From Methanocella_A sp049676595 (GTDB lineage: Archaea > Halobacteriota > Methanocellia > Methanocellales > Methanocellaceae), in contig NZ_CP187259.1 of NCBI RefSeq assembly GCF_049676595.1, positions 2,790,001-2,854,000 of the forward strand: a DNA stretch of 64,000 nt, given 5' to 3'. This document shows, one piece after another, positions 50,191 through 58,969 of this stretch. The translations under genes and the position numbers were made by a program. Below the pieces are notes generated by a model. That model had not been told where the DNA came from. It saw only the letters and a list, made by a program, of their open reading frames with translations, and ran no database searches. How positions within the stretch are numbered: position 1 is the stretch's first letter; each line of letters begins with the position of its first letter.

Positions 50191-50329
50191 CTGTATCCTC
50201 TGGCCTAAAAAAGATACGCTCTCCGGACGGGCTTCTAGTACACGGTGGAACCTTACTCGGCTATAAGATTACCATCCCGTCCGGGGGATACGTATGCTCA
50301 TTATCGATGAAACTTATTTTAGACGGTCT

Positions 50330-50645
50330 GGAATGGTTAACACGACGGACACAACGTACACGAAGTATAGTTATTCTTGAAACTTTTTGTACGGGCGCCC
50401 GTACCGTTTACACGAAGTACGCGAGGTACGCGAAGTACTCAAAGTATGATAATAATGGGTGACTGCAAACTGATCTTATAGTATAACTTCGCGTACTTTA
50501 CGTACTTCGCGTAAATGGTACCTGACTGTCCAGAAAGTTACAGGAACGACTATACACGACGTTAACCGAATATAGTCGGTATTATCAGTCTTTTAATAAA
50601 ACGTCGTGTACATCGTGGCCGTCGTGTACGTAGTGTTAACCGATC
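50330..50645. repeat. Nested inverted element E (ACACGACG and CGAAGTACG words)
   Basis: The outer arms are GTTAACACGACGGACACAACG with GTACACGAAGTATAG on the left and ACGTCGTGTACATCGTGG, CCGTCGTGTACGTAGTGTTA on the right. Inside lies a second inverted pair: TTTACACGAAGTACGCG with AGGTACGCGAAGTA, and CGCGTACTTTACG with TACTTCGCGTAAA. A third copy of the outer word lies at 50549-50563 (TATACACGACGTTAACC). It fills the 543-base gap; no gene is seen. Confidence 0.8.
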
Positions 50646-50665
50646 CAGTATTTATCCCAAAGATT

Positions 50666-51196
50666 TCAGGGACCATTCTTACCGGAACTGATCGCCCACA
50701 ATGCCAGTATACCCCCGGCTGCCGAAAGTATGAGGCTCGGTAGGGTGACGATGGCCATAAGGAGAAGGTAGACCGGCAGGAACGGGGGTTCTGTAGGGTA
50801 AAGTGGCCCCGGGCCCCTGTTGCCCTGATAATATTGCTGTGTAGCAGTGATGTAGGACAGAACCTGAAACAGATCGATAGCTACCAGCGGTATCGAAGCG
50901 GCCAGCAAGGATGGATACAGCCCCTTCAGAAGGGAGACTCCCGAAGGCCTGGACAGGAGTGTGGCGATTATTCCGCAGAGTAGCATAGTGAGTATGACCA
51001 CCAGAAGAAATAATTCAGCACTGTCCAGCGCCGAATAGCTAAAGCTTCCCGGCTCCTGCAGTTCATACAGCCTCATAGACATCCGGGTTCTGCTCAGTTC
51101 GATCGAGCTGAATAGAGTATAGGCAAGCCAGATTACGAGCAATGTGACGAGACCGGTAAGGGTTGAGATGAGAGGCCAGCCCTTGTGCATGGACAT
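50666..51196 (-). CDS. Membrane protein with four helices, unknown function
   Basis: 176 residues. Helices are at about 10-30, 60-82, 92-115 and 140-168, with an extracytoplasmic Pro/Tyr-rich loop (GNRGPGPLYPTEPPFLP) between helices 3 and 4. No family recognised. TATA-like TTATATACAATG lies on the minus strand upstream (about 51220-51232). Confidence 0.6.
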   Translation of the reverse strand: MSMHKGWPLISTLTGLVTLLVIWLAYTLFSSIELSRTRMSMRLYELQEPGSFSYSALDSAELFLLVVILTMLLCGIIATLLSRPSGVSLLKGLYPSLLAASIPLVAIDLFQVLSYITATQQYYQGNRGPGPLYPTEPPFLPVYLLLMAIVTLPSLILSAAGGILALWAISSGKNGP

Positions 51197-51314
51197 AACA
51201 ATTGCTTAAGATATTATCATTGTATATAATATTGTCTATATATGCCAGCACCTACGATACCGTAGACTACCCTTACGATGATTACGTGAAATGAAACTAG
51301 TTTAAAAATAACAG

Positions 51315-51400
51315 CGCTGAGGGAGGGATTCGAACCCGCGCGAGACTTGCGCCTCAACAGCTCTCAAGGCTGCCGCCGTAGTCCACTTGGCTACCTCAGC
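51315..51400 (-). tRNA. tRNA-Ser (TGA)
   Basis: Acceptor GCTGAGG/CCTCAGC, anticodon stem GCAGC/GCTGT with loop CTTGAGA (anticodon TGA), long variable arm as expected for class II, T loop TTCGAAT, discriminator G at 51315. No intron. 86 nt. Confidence 0.95.
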
Positions 51401-51532
51401 ATAGAAAATTCGATTGCGAATCTTAGATGTTGCCTGAAATGTATAAAGGTTTCGACGCGCTGCCAGCGGCAGCACAGAAATCACGTGGAAGCCTGAAAAC
51501 TATATATGGGCGTCAGCCCATATGCTCTAAGC

Positions 51533-51958
51533 GTGACGACGGAACGGTTTGTAGTCGGCTGCGGCGCTGTCATCGTCAACAGCAGCGGCATGATCCTGAT
51601 GGTCCGCCAGATGAAAGGCTACTGGGCGGATAAGTGGATCTTCCCCGGCGGCAAGCTCGAGATGGGCGAGACCCTCGAAGCCTGTGTCCACAGGGAAACT
51701 CTCGAAGAGACCACCTGCCTGTTCGAGATCGAAAGACAGGTCGGAGCCTACATCTCCTACGACCCGCAGACCTCCTTTGAAAAGCAGGTCGTCCTCATCT
51801 ACTTCCTCGGCAGGTACACCTCCGGCATACCCACCGTCGGCGACGGCGTCTCGGACACTAAGTGGCTCACCCCGGAAAAGATCGAAGAGATGGCTGCAAA
51901 AGGCGAAGTGCCGGCCATACTGATACGCATCCTCCACGATGCACTCCGATTGATATAA
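51533..51958 (+). CDS. NUDIX hydrolase
   Basis: 141 residues. The Nudix box GGKLEMGETLEACVHRETLEE supplies Gx5E and RETLEE metal ligands; the usual final Gly is Thr (EETT). The core begins FVVGCGAVIVNSSG. It hydrolyses a nucleoside diphosphate derivative; the substrate is unknown. On start choice, TATA-like CTATATATGG at about 51499-51508 overlaps the first in-frame ATG (51506) and would start transcription near 51530, so the leaderless GTG 51533 is more likely than ATG 51506. Confidence 0.88.
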   Translation: MTTERFVVGCGAVIVNSSGMILMVRQMKGYWADKWIFPGGKLEMGETLEACVHRETLEETTCLFEIERQVGAYISYDPQTSFEKQVVLIYFLGRYTSGIPTVGDGVSDTKWLTPEKIEEMAAKGEVPAILIRILHDALRLI

Positions 51959-52023
51959 CCAGACAACAATACAGCAATAACTCCAAGGAAGCACTGGCCT
52001 CTTATCCTGACAACTGGGAATCA

Positions 52024-52510
52024 CTTAATTGAACCACAGCGGCACAGCGACACAGCGATAGCGCAACCTGCAATAACCGGGTGGTAACTGGAACCACGGC
52101 GGCACAGCGACACAGCGACAATAGCGAACCTGTAATACCGAATTCTTTTTTGGTCCACGGCGACACAGAGACAGCCCATTAACTAAAAAGAGTTTACTGG
52201 CCAGGTGTTTCAGTATATCTATGATGAACACAAAGTCGGTGAACTACTTTCTGTAGTGATTCCCGGTTTCTCCAGCATAGTAACAATAGAAGGATTGTCT
52301 CCGGCTGTCAGCCCGCCGTGCCGCCGTGGATCAATAAAAAAGGAGCCTTACTATTCTGGTATGGGTTGTCGCCGTGCCGCCGTGCCGCCGTGGTTCAATT
52401 AACCATCCTGCCATCGCTTCTCGAATCGTCTCCGTGCCGCCGTGCCGCCGTGGTTAAAACAACCACCCAGCAGTCGTTTCTCGAAATGCCGCCGTGCCGC
52501 CGTGGTTAGA
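52024..52510. repeat. Word-repeat locus A2 (CCACGGCGGCACAGCGACAC family)
   Basis: The left arm has CCACAGCGGCACAGCGACAC, CCACGGCGGCACAGCGACAC and CCACGGCGACACAGAGACAG (52034-52175). After the tag ACTAAAAAGAGTT and about 130 bases of unique sequence, the inverted words follow in tandem: GTGCCGCCGTGG at about 52317, 52385, 52443 and 52493, each with GTTCAATTAACCATC- or GTTAAAACAACCACC-type tails. Same family and plan as 101-640. It fills the 660-base gap to 52618 with no gene evident. Confidence 0.85.
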
Positions 52511-52618
52511 ACCTCTGCCTCCCAGTTGTCGGGATAAGGAGCCGTGCCACAAGGGTTAGAGATGAAGGGAGCTTAGAGATAGAAAAAGTTGTTAAAATGA
52601 TTGGATCACGGTGTTGGT

Positions 52619-52867
52619 TTACACCGTGACGATGACTACTTCGTTCCTCTGCTTGTTGATCGAGATCTCGCAGGTGTTCTGACCGCACTGGGCGTGCCAG
52701 ACTTCGACCATGCCGGAGGCGTCGGTAGACTTGACGCGCTCCAGGGTGCCTTCCTCGAGGCGGCCGATGTTTGCCGAGTGCACGATGTGCTTGATGGTGT
52801 GCTCGGGGTTGCTCTTGTAGTCCTTGGCGTTAATGTGCATTACCTTCCTCATGTGTTTCAACTCCAT
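52619..52867 (-). CDS. Small basic/beta protein, unknown function
   Basis: At most 82 residues, ending in EISINKQRNEVVIVTV, with CGQNTC and a beta-rich C-terminal half (MVEVWHAQC). No family recognised. Start uncertain: ATG 52867, or ATG 52840 (MHINAKD) which has GAGG six bases upstream and lies about 30 bases after TATA-like GCTATAGC. The shorter form (73 residues) is probably right. Confidence 0.55.
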   Translation of the reverse strand: MELKHMRKVMHINAKDYKSNPEHTIKHIVHSANIGRLEEGTLERVKSTDASGMVEVWHAQCGQNTCEISINKQRNEVVIVTV

Positions 52868-52885
52868 AAGCTATAGCTGTTAGCG

Positions 52886-53041
52886 TCAGAAACCGGGAGT
52901 GCGCGTTAACACGAGCCTGCACTGTTCGCAGTGTGCCTCGGTAACGGTTCGCCTGAGGCGGGTGCAGGTCCAGGATCGGGTGCCTTCCAGCACACACAGG
53001 GACCTTGTTACCACGTAAGGGCACGAGCAGCTCTCGTTCAT
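52886..53041 (-). CDS. 51-residue cysteine-rich protein
   Basis: An open frame from ATG 53041 (MNESCSCPYVV) to TGA 52886-52888. Cysteines form CSC, a single C in RSLCVLEG, a C in SWTCTRL and a final HCEQC pair, giving seven Cys and one His, typical of a small zinc-binding protein. Other frames of the same stretch have no such pattern. A hairpin GGCCTGTGCC...GTACAGGCC lies in its upstream leader (about 53060-53085). No family recognised. Confidence 0.5.
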   Translation of the reverse strand: MNESCSCPYVVTRSLCVLEGTRSWTCTRLRRTVTEAHCEQCRLVLTRTPGF

Positions 53042-53227
53042 CAACGGTGACACTTCCCTGGCCTGTACAGGGTGGGCACAGGCCTTGGTTTTCTAAAGTA
53101 TCTGCGCATCTACGGCATATACTTTACCGGTGCCATATATTCACGGAACCAGTAGATATATTTTGGCCATGTATGGGGGCAGAGAGTTTGAATCGGTAGA
53201 AAAGGAAGAGAGAAAAGCAGATGGTTG

Positions 53228-53257
53228 GCGTGCCGGCCGGTGTCGGCCGAGGCACGC
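53228..53257. terminator. Hairpin at the 3' end of the archaellum operon
   Basis: GCGTGCC (53228-53234) pairs with GGCACGC (53251-53257), with an inner GGCCG-GTGT-CGGCC helix, 23 bases beyond the last stop codon (53280). It ends the minus-strand operon. Confidence 0.6.
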
Positions 53258-53279
53258 TCGAGGGAAGCGACCTTTAAGC

Positions 53280-54254
53280 CTAAGCTGACTTCTTTTTCTT
53301 GCCGCTGGCTTTGGCGTTGACGCTGATCTGGCCCAGTATGGTCGTGAGGTCTTTCTCCAGCTCGTCGCAGGCGATTGGTACGCCTTCAAGGTCCTTCATG
53401 ATGGACATGTTGATGACTTCCTCTTTGACCGATTCTGCGGCGATCTCGGAGAGGAGATCTGAAGTGGCATCGTTGGGGCCCTGGCCCTTGAAAGTGTTTT
53501 CCGGCTTCGATTCCGGCGGCTTCGGGGTCAGCGGCTGCTTCGAGAGATCGGGCCTGGCCGGCTCGGGCGGCTTCGCCACCTGCTCCTGTTGAAATGCCGG
53601 TGTGTCGGGCAGGGTGAAGTCCATGCCACCCTGGGTATAAGGGTTCATGCCCTCCAGCGACTGAGGCTGGGGCGGGGCTTCGGACTTCTTCTCCAAGGCC
53701 GGCTGCTGGTTACGCATGCCGGTATCGATCTCTCTCATGGTCTTGCTTTCCGAGAGGGTGCCGAGGTTGGGGATCTTGACGTCGTTGCTGATGTCCAGGC
53801 CCAGGTTCTGGGACTCCTGGAGTACCTGGTTCAGCTGCTCGTCGATGTCCTTGACCTCGTGCTTCACTTCTTCCTGAACCTTGCGGCGGCTGAAGATGCC
53901 CCGGAGCAGCTCTGTGATGACGGTGAGAATGCTGGCCGAGGACTTGTCTTTCGGCTTCGGAGCTTCCCGGGCCGGGCTTTTCTCCGGCTCGAAGGAGAGG
54001 CTGTCGAGATCGTCGATCTCCGGAAGCGACAGATCGTCGTTCCCGGATGCGCTCGCCAGTCCGGCTTCTACCTCGCCCCCTGCTGCTTCTTCAGCATCTG
54101 GCTGGCCGCGGCCCCGGTTTAGCGCGGATAGCAGAGACCCGCCTGCAGCCGAGGGGTCTTTCTTGACGGCCACCCGGATGACGACGACTATTATCGCTAT
54201 CGCGAGGGATAACCCCACGAGTATGATTAAGAGCATGTTGCCTTCTATTTCCAT
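53280..54254 (-). CDS. Membrane-anchored protein at the end of the archaellum operon
   Basis: 324 residues. One N-terminal membrane helix (MLLIILVGLSLAIAIIVVVI) and a basic stop-transfer lead to a long, mostly disordered acidic/Pro/Gln-rich cytoplasmic region. This contains a short coiled coil (VQEEVKHEVKDIDEQLNQVL) and a helical C-terminal motif (DLLSEIAAESVKEEVINMSI and on) ending in KKKKSA. ATG 54254 begins one base after the arlJ stop. Unlike any canonical euryarchaeal Arl protein, its single anchor plus cytoplasmic tail recalls the crenarchaeal scaffold ArlX in layout only. Possibly a cytoplasmic ring or motor-support component. Confidence 0.65.
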   Translation of the reverse strand: MEIEGNMLLIILVGLSLAIAIIVVVIRVAVKKDPSAAGGSLLSALNRGRGQPDAEEAAGGEVEAGLASASGNDDLSLPEIDDLDSLSFEPEKSPAREAPKPKDKSSASILTVITELLRGIFSRRKVQEEVKHEVKDIDEQLNQVLQESQNLGLDISNDVKIPNLGTLSESKTMREIDTGMRNQQPALEKKSEAPPQPQSLEGMNPYTQGGMDFTLPDTPAFQQEQVAKPPEPARPDLSKQPLTPKPPESKPENTFKGQGPNDATSDLLSEIAAESVKEEVINMSIMKDLEGVPIACDELEKDLTTILGQISVNAKASGKKKKSA

Positions 54255-54255
54255 T

Positions 54256-55878
54256 TTACAAACCACCTGCCGTTATTGTCGGGAAGTTGAAGATCGACTG
54301 CACTATGACTGGTACGATGATCAGGCACAGGCCTGCCGTGACGCACATGATGGCGCCGTAGTAGCATAACTTATAGTTGTTACCACCGACAGCACACTTC
54401 GCTGCGATAGTGTTGACCAGCGTGAGCACCAGCACCATCAGGACCATGTACTGGCCCAGAAGGCTGACATCCACGTTCTGGAACAGGTTGAAGCCCATCG
54501 AGGAGACCGAGATACCACCGCTTGAGCCTCCCGAGTCCATGAGGTCGGACGAGCTGTAGAGCTTGGAGATCATCGTGGAGAAGATGATCATGATCTCGAC
54601 AATGAAGATGATCAGGGCGGACATGCTGATGTGCAGGGGAATGGCCAGCGAGGTAAAGCTGGACGAAGTCAGGTTCCGCTTCATGCGCAGCAGCACGATC
54701 TCCAGGTTCGTGGTGTTGACCAGCTTGCCGATCTTCACCGGGTCGCCGCCCATCTCCACCGAGTCGAGGAAGATGTAGGTGAACTTGTGGATCAGTTCGC
54801 TGCCTGTGCTGCCCACGAACTTTTCCCAGCAGATCTTGGGCTCCATGCCCATCATCAGCTGCACGTAGATTCGCTGCACCATGGTATCGAGCGAGCCGAT
54901 GGATTTCTGGTCCACCTTCTTGATGCCTTCTTTGACTGTTACGCCCATGCCGCCGCACATGGAGCCCAGCATTTTGATGAACTGGGAGAAGTCCCTGTCC
55001 CGCCGGTCTATATTCTTGTCGTCGATCATGCCGACGAAGCCGATGGGCGCTATGCTGATGCCGAAGACGATCAGGATGAAGCCGATGTTGACGTTGAGCA
55101 TGAACAGGAACGCCGACAGCAGCAGGGCGCCCGGGATCAGGATGTTCTGCATGTCCTTGATCTGCTTTTGCTCGATCGAAGGGTACTTGACGCGGTGGGT
55201 CTTGAATTCTTTAGGCGCCTCGGCCCGGATGACGAACACCGCGATGCCGCCTACTCCCCCTGTCAGGGCCACGGTAAGCATGAGCATGGTAAACGGGTCG
55301 CCCAGGTTGTACAGGATGACGGAGAGCAGCATCGTCACTGCGACGAAGGCCATCGACACAAGTAAGGCGGTGTATGCATCCGTCCACTTTTTCAAGGACT
55401 CGAGGCTTCGCTCGTACTCGTTCTTGTAGATGGTCATCATGGTGACATATTCGCTTTCGAGGAACTTGGCTTCGGGTTCGCCCGAAGACATGGCGTTGGC
55501 CAGGCGCATGAGGAAGTCTTTGAGCCGCTTGTTGGCCACGCTCTTCGCGACGATCTGGCAGGCATACGCGTATTCGTAGTTCCAGTTCTTGGCCAGCATG
55601 TAGACCTGCTTGAAGTACTTGCTGCAGACGAAGTCATCTCGTTCCGCGACCCGGCGGAAGATCTCGTCTCTCGCCAGATCAGCAGTCGCAATGGTGTTCA
55701 TGTAGGTAACGGTGTACATCAGGTCGATGTCGATCTTGCCGCTTTCCGCGTAGCTCTGGAAATAGGTGATGATAGGCCGTATTAAGCCTTCGAAGGGCAG
55801 CTGCTGGGCGCCCTTCGCCTTCACCGCCTTAGTTTTCACAGCCTTTGCTTTAGCCTTAGCGTTACCCGTATCCTGCAC
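54256..55878 (-). CDS. arlJ: Archaellum membrane platform protein ArlJ (FlaJ)
   Basis: 540 residues, T2SF/TadC-type polytopic protein. It has a soluble N-terminal helical region (about 20-180, with SKYFKQVYMLAKNW), membrane helices at about 170-215, 250-290 and 400-540, and a large cytoplasmic loop (KMLGSMCGGMGVTVKEGIKK, GGDPVKIGKLV) that docks on ArlI. The first 20 residues are unusually Ala/Lys-rich. Stop and start to arlI are 3 bases apart. Confidence 0.93.
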   Translation of the reverse strand: MQDTGNAKAKAKAVKTKAVKAKGAQQLPFEGLIRPIITYFQSYAESGKIDIDLMYTVTYMNTIATADLARDEIFRRVAERDDFVCSKYFKQVYMLAKNWNYEYAYACQIVAKSVANKRLKDFLMRLANAMSSGEPEAKFLESEYVTMMTIYKNEYERSLESLKKWTDAYTALLVSMAFVAVTMLLSVILYNLGDPFTMLMLTVALTGGVGGIAVFVIRAEAPKEFKTHRVKYPSIEQKQIKDMQNILIPGALLLSAFLFMLNVNIGFILIVFGISIAPIGFVGMIDDKNIDRRDRDFSQFIKMLGSMCGGMGVTVKEGIKKVDQKSIGSLDTMVQRIYVQLMMGMEPKICWEKFVGSTGSELIHKFTYIFLDSVEMGGDPVKIGKLVNTTNLEIVLLRMKRNLTSSSFTSLAIPLHISMSALIIFIVEIMIIFSTMISKLYSSSDLMDSGGSSGGISVSSMGFNLFQNVDVSLLGQYMVLMVLVLTLVNTIAAKCAVGGNNYKLCYYGAIMCVTAGLCLIIVPVIVQSIFNFPTITAGGL

Positions 55879-55880
55879 GC

Positions 55881-57656
55881 CTAAACCTCCAGCTTGGTGA
55901 GTCCTTTCTTCTCGACCTGAGTGACCATGCTGAAGAATTCACCGTAGTCCCGGATGCCGGATTCGCTGATCTTCTTGAGGATCTTGGCCCGCTTCTCCAG
56001 CTCGTCGTAGATGATCTTCGTCCTGGTCTGGGGAATACCCAGCTTCCTCGCGACCTTCTGCTCCAGCAGGAAGCTTGACCCGTAGGCCTTGAAAGAGTGA
56101 GTGTCGGTGACAGGGTCCCACGAGAACGCTTCGACGAAGCTGAAACCTTTGGTTTGCGGGTTATAGCCCACGATCTCGTTGATGGAGAGCACGCGTCTGA
56201 CGATTCGACCATCAGGTCGCCTCACGGCACTCTGGATGATCACGAGGTTGAGGTTATCCACGTAGGTCTTGGGCACGTTGATCGGGTCACCGGTGAGACG
56301 CTGGATGAGCTTTTCTACGGAAGCTGCGTGGAACGTCGACAGCACGGGGTGGCCGGTTTGAATGGCCTGGAAGGCGATAGCGCCTTCTACTCCTCTGATT
56401 TCACCTACGATGATGTAGTTGGGCCTCTGACGCAGCGCTGCCTTAAGCAAGTCGAACATGCCTACGTCCGACGAGTTCAGGCCTTTGCCCGCGCCTCTGG
56501 TGATCTCTCTGGTCCAGTTCTTGTGAGGCGCCTGCACTTCGGCCGTGTCTTCGATGGACACGATCTTGGAGTTGGGCGAAATGAAGGCCATGAGGGCGTT
56601 GAGCAGGGTGGTCTTACCGCTGGCAGTTTCTCCGCTGACGAAGGCGCTCATGCCTTCCTGCAGCATGATCCAGAGGTATGCCGCCATGGTATAGTCTAGC
56701 GAGCCGCCGTCGATCAGCGTGAGCAGGCTGAGCGGCTTGTCCGAGAACTTACGGATAGTGAAGTTGCTGCCCCGCTTGGACACGTCGTCGCCGTACACGA
56801 TGTTGATACGGCTGCCGTCCGGCAGGGTGGCGTCGACGATGGGGCTGGCGAAGGTGATCGGCTTGCCGATCTTTTCCGACAGCTGCAGGACGAACTTGTT
56901 CAGGTCCTTCTGAGTAAACTCTACCGTCGTCTTCAGGCCTTTGAAGGTCTTGTGCTCGAGGAAGATTGGCCCGTAGCCGTCGCAGGTGATATCTTCGATG
57001 TTCGGGTCTTTAATTACGGGCTCGAGAAGGCCCATGCCCACTTTCTCTCGCATGACGTAGTATTCCAGCGCCCGGTACTCGTTTTTGGTGAGCGTGACGG
57101 TTTTTGAGCCGGCTTTTTCCTTGCTTCCGAAGAAGCTCTCGAAAGGGCTCTTTTTCTTCTGCACAGCGTTGGCTGCCTTTTGCTTCTTCTTGTCGTCGAT
57201 CACGCAGATCTTCGCCAGGCACTCCCGGAGAATCTGCTTTCTCTCGTCGAGGTTGGTGGGGTTGAACTTCGCCACCATGTCGACCAGCCGCTCCTCTACG
57301 ATGGGCAGATAGGGGTTGATGTCAATGATGAAGTGCTGCTCTACCGGAATGTAGAAGTTCCGCACGTCTTTCATGTCCGGGTAGATGTGGATGTAGATTT
57401 CATCGCCTGCCGGGTAGATCAGGTTCGGCGTCTTGAGCTCGCCCAGCTTGCGGTCGAGCTTCGTGTAGATCTTCGGCATGCCGATCTCGTCGATAGGGAT
57501 CATGTGGAGGTAGTCCAGCAGGTAAGGGTTCTTCTCCGCCTCTCGCTTGCCCTCCTCAGGCAGAATACGGTATATGCCGCACTGGTTCAGGTCTGAGTGG
57601 TCGTGATCTACTGGTTTGTAATTCGCCTCGAACGGCAGTGGGAAGCCTTCAACCAT
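55881..57656 (-). CDS. arlI: Archaellum motor ATPase ArlI (FlaI)
   Basis: 591 residues, type II/IV secretion ATPase. An N-terminal domain, with a Lys/Ser-rich insert (KKKSPFESFFGSKEK) near 170, is followed by the catalytic core: Walker A GETASGKTTLLNAL, Asp box, Walker B IIVGEIRGVEG, and a His box around HPVLSTFHAASVEK. It powers both assembly and rotation of the archaellum from the cytoplasm. AAGGAGG lies 8 bases before ATG 57656. Confidence 0.96.
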   Translation of the reverse strand: MVEGFPLPFEANYKPVDHDHSDLNQCGIYRILPEEGKREAEKNPYLLDYLHMIPIDEIGMPKIYTKLDRKLGELKTPNLIYPAGDEIYIHIYPDMKDVRNFYIPVEQHFIIDINPYLPIVEERLVDMVAKFNPTNLDERKQILRECLAKICVIDDKKKQKAANAVQKKKSPFESFFGSKEKAGSKTVTLTKNEYRALEYYVMREKVGMGLLEPVIKDPNIEDITCDGYGPIFLEHKTFKGLKTTVEFTQKDLNKFVLQLSEKIGKPITFASPIVDATLPDGSRINIVYGDDVSKRGSNFTIRKFSDKPLSLLTLIDGGSLDYTMAAYLWIMLQEGMSAFVSGETASGKTTLLNALMAFISPNSKIVSIEDTAEVQAPHKNWTREITRGAGKGLNSSDVGMFDLLKAALRQRPNYIIVGEIRGVEGAIAFQAIQTGHPVLSTFHAASVEKLIQRLTGDPINVPKTYVDNLNLVIIQSAVRRPDGRIVRRVLSINEIVGYNPQTKGFSFVEAFSWDPVTDTHSFKAYGSSFLLEQKVARKLGIPQTRTKIIYDELEKRAKILKKISESGIRDYGEFFSMVTQVEKKGLTKLEV

Positions 57657-57691
57657 GTTATGTTCCTCCTTTGCTTGCGATGTGCCCGCGC

Positions 57692-58432
57692 CTATACCTG
57701 CGCAGACGAGAACGGAATGATCTTTAAGCCGTAGCCGGGGTGTACCTCGAAGCTGATGATGTTACCAGTGGACTTTCTGGCGCCCCTGATCTTGGACACT
57801 TCCATCATGGCCACGTATTTGTCGCCCACCTGCTCCAGCCTTAGCTTAATGTGGCCGTCGGCGATCGACCTGATCCTGATCAGCGTGTCCTCGTCGAACG
57901 CGTACTGGTGCAGCGTGATCAGGATTGTCTTGCCATCGTCGCAGAGGTTTTTGCACTCCGCGAAAAATTTGAAGATGTCGTCCTGGGTGGCGCTGATGGT
58001 GAACACGGTGAACGAGTCGATGATGATGACCTGGGACTTGCCCGCCTTGATGTGAGTGATGAGCCGCTGCAGGAAATTGCGGGAGAGGTCCGCAGCCATC
58101 TCCACGCCTTCGACGTGGATGGGATAGATCTTCAGGTAACCCCAGGCGAAGTGATCGGAGATGTCCAGGCTCAGGCTTTCCATCTGGCTCAGGAAGCTCT
58201 TGATCGTGTTCTCCGTCGTGTAGACGGAGAAAGTGAAGCCCTGGCTGAGCCCGCCCCAGCAGATCTGCTGGGTCAGCACACTCTTGCCGGTATCGTTCGC
58301 GCCTTCGATGAGGTTGAGAGAGTGGATAGGCAGGCCGTCTGCCATCTTCTTGTCCATCTCGGTGTTGCCCGTCGACAGCAGGTCTTTCTTTCTCTCTTTC
58401 TCCAGTTCCGCAAAGTCGCTCATGTCCGTCAT
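57692..58432 (-). CDS. arlH: Archaellum RecA-like regulator ArlH (FlaH)
   Basis: 246 residues, KaiC-like fold. Walker A is GANDTGKSVLTQQ and Walker B-like is QVIIIDSFTVF. It binds ATP without strong hydrolysis and controls ArlI. ATG 58432 is 8 bases after AGGTGA and is preferred to the GTG 58444 directly after the previous stop. Confidence 0.94.
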   Translation of the reverse strand: MTDMSDFAELEKERKKDLLSTGNTEMDKKMADGLPIHSLNLIEGANDTGKSVLTQQICWGGLSQGFTFSVYTTENTIKSFLSQMESLSLDISDHFAWGYLKIYPIHVEGVEMAADLSRNFLQRLITHIKAGKSQVIIIDSFTVFTISATQDDIFKFFAECKNLCDDGKTILITLHQYAFDEDTLIRIRSIADGHIKLRLEQVGDKYVAMMEVSKIRGARKSTGNIISFEVHPGYGLKIIPFSSAQV

Positions 58433-58444
58433 GTTCTCACTCAC

Positions 58445-58969
58445 CTATGTTAGTATGAAACGCGTAGATGCGGTGACCCCGTCAGGGGCTGCTACCAGCA
58501 CGGTCCCGATACTTGCGGGGAACCCCGTATCGCTGGCGACCTCTACGTGTAATGTCTCGCCGGGATCCAGCATCCCGGGGTTGATGGCGTCGCCGGTGAT
58601 CGAGTCTATGCCGGCGTTTCTCCAGTACAGGCCGGTTGTCTGGCCCGGCTGCTGGTAAGGTACCCAGTAGGTGTCGACGACACCGTTGCCCGGGTCCGTA
58701 AATTTGAGTATTACATCCATCCGGGAGATGCTGGTTATTTTTTCGCTGCCGGAGTTAGCGACGTCAAACGAGAGCGAGCCGTTCAGGTAACCGGCGGCCC
58801 CGTCGAGTTCCATCGCAGTCTTGAGCTGCTGGTTTTTCAGGTCTCCGGAGCTCTTCATGGTCGCAGCCGTAACGTCTGCCGACTGAGCCATACCTCCTAT
58901 GAGGACGTAGCCCGCCGCAATTAGTACCACGATAGAGATGGCGGTAGCGATCACAGGGCCGAATCCCAC
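58445..58969 (-). CDS. ArlF-like archaellum stator protein, copy 2
   Basis: 174 residues. MGFGPVIATAISIVVLIAAG is the N-terminal membrane anchor in the ArlF style, followed by KNQQLKTAMEL and a beta-sandwich ectodomain (DVILKFTDPGNGVVDTYWVPY, LDPGETLHVEV, TVLVAAPDGVTA). It shares its fold and motifs (MDV.LK..DPG, APxGV.A) with the gene at 59111. ArlF binds the S-layer and forms the stator with ArlG. The start is GTG 58969 behind GAGGAGG, which lies inside the upstream 51-codon gene. Confidence 0.8.
   Translation of the reverse strand: MGFGPVIATAISIVVLIAAGYVLIGGMAQSADVTAATMKSSGDLKNQQLKTAMELDGAAGYLNGSLSFDVANSGSEKITSISRMDVILKFTDPGNGVVDTYWVPYQQPGQTTGLYWRNAGIDSITGDAINPGMLDPGETLHVEVASDTGFPASIGTVLVAAPDGVTASTRFILT

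Noticed and set aside
52024..52510. Possible CRISPR array (repeated words at intervals)
   Set aside because: Words vary in sequence and spacing, occur in inverted arms, and spacers are themselves similar; no cas genes are present.
52900..53100. Structured GC-rich region considered as SRP RNA or RNase P RNA
   Set aside because: The conserved core sequences of either RNA are not found; a small protein frame explains most of the segment.
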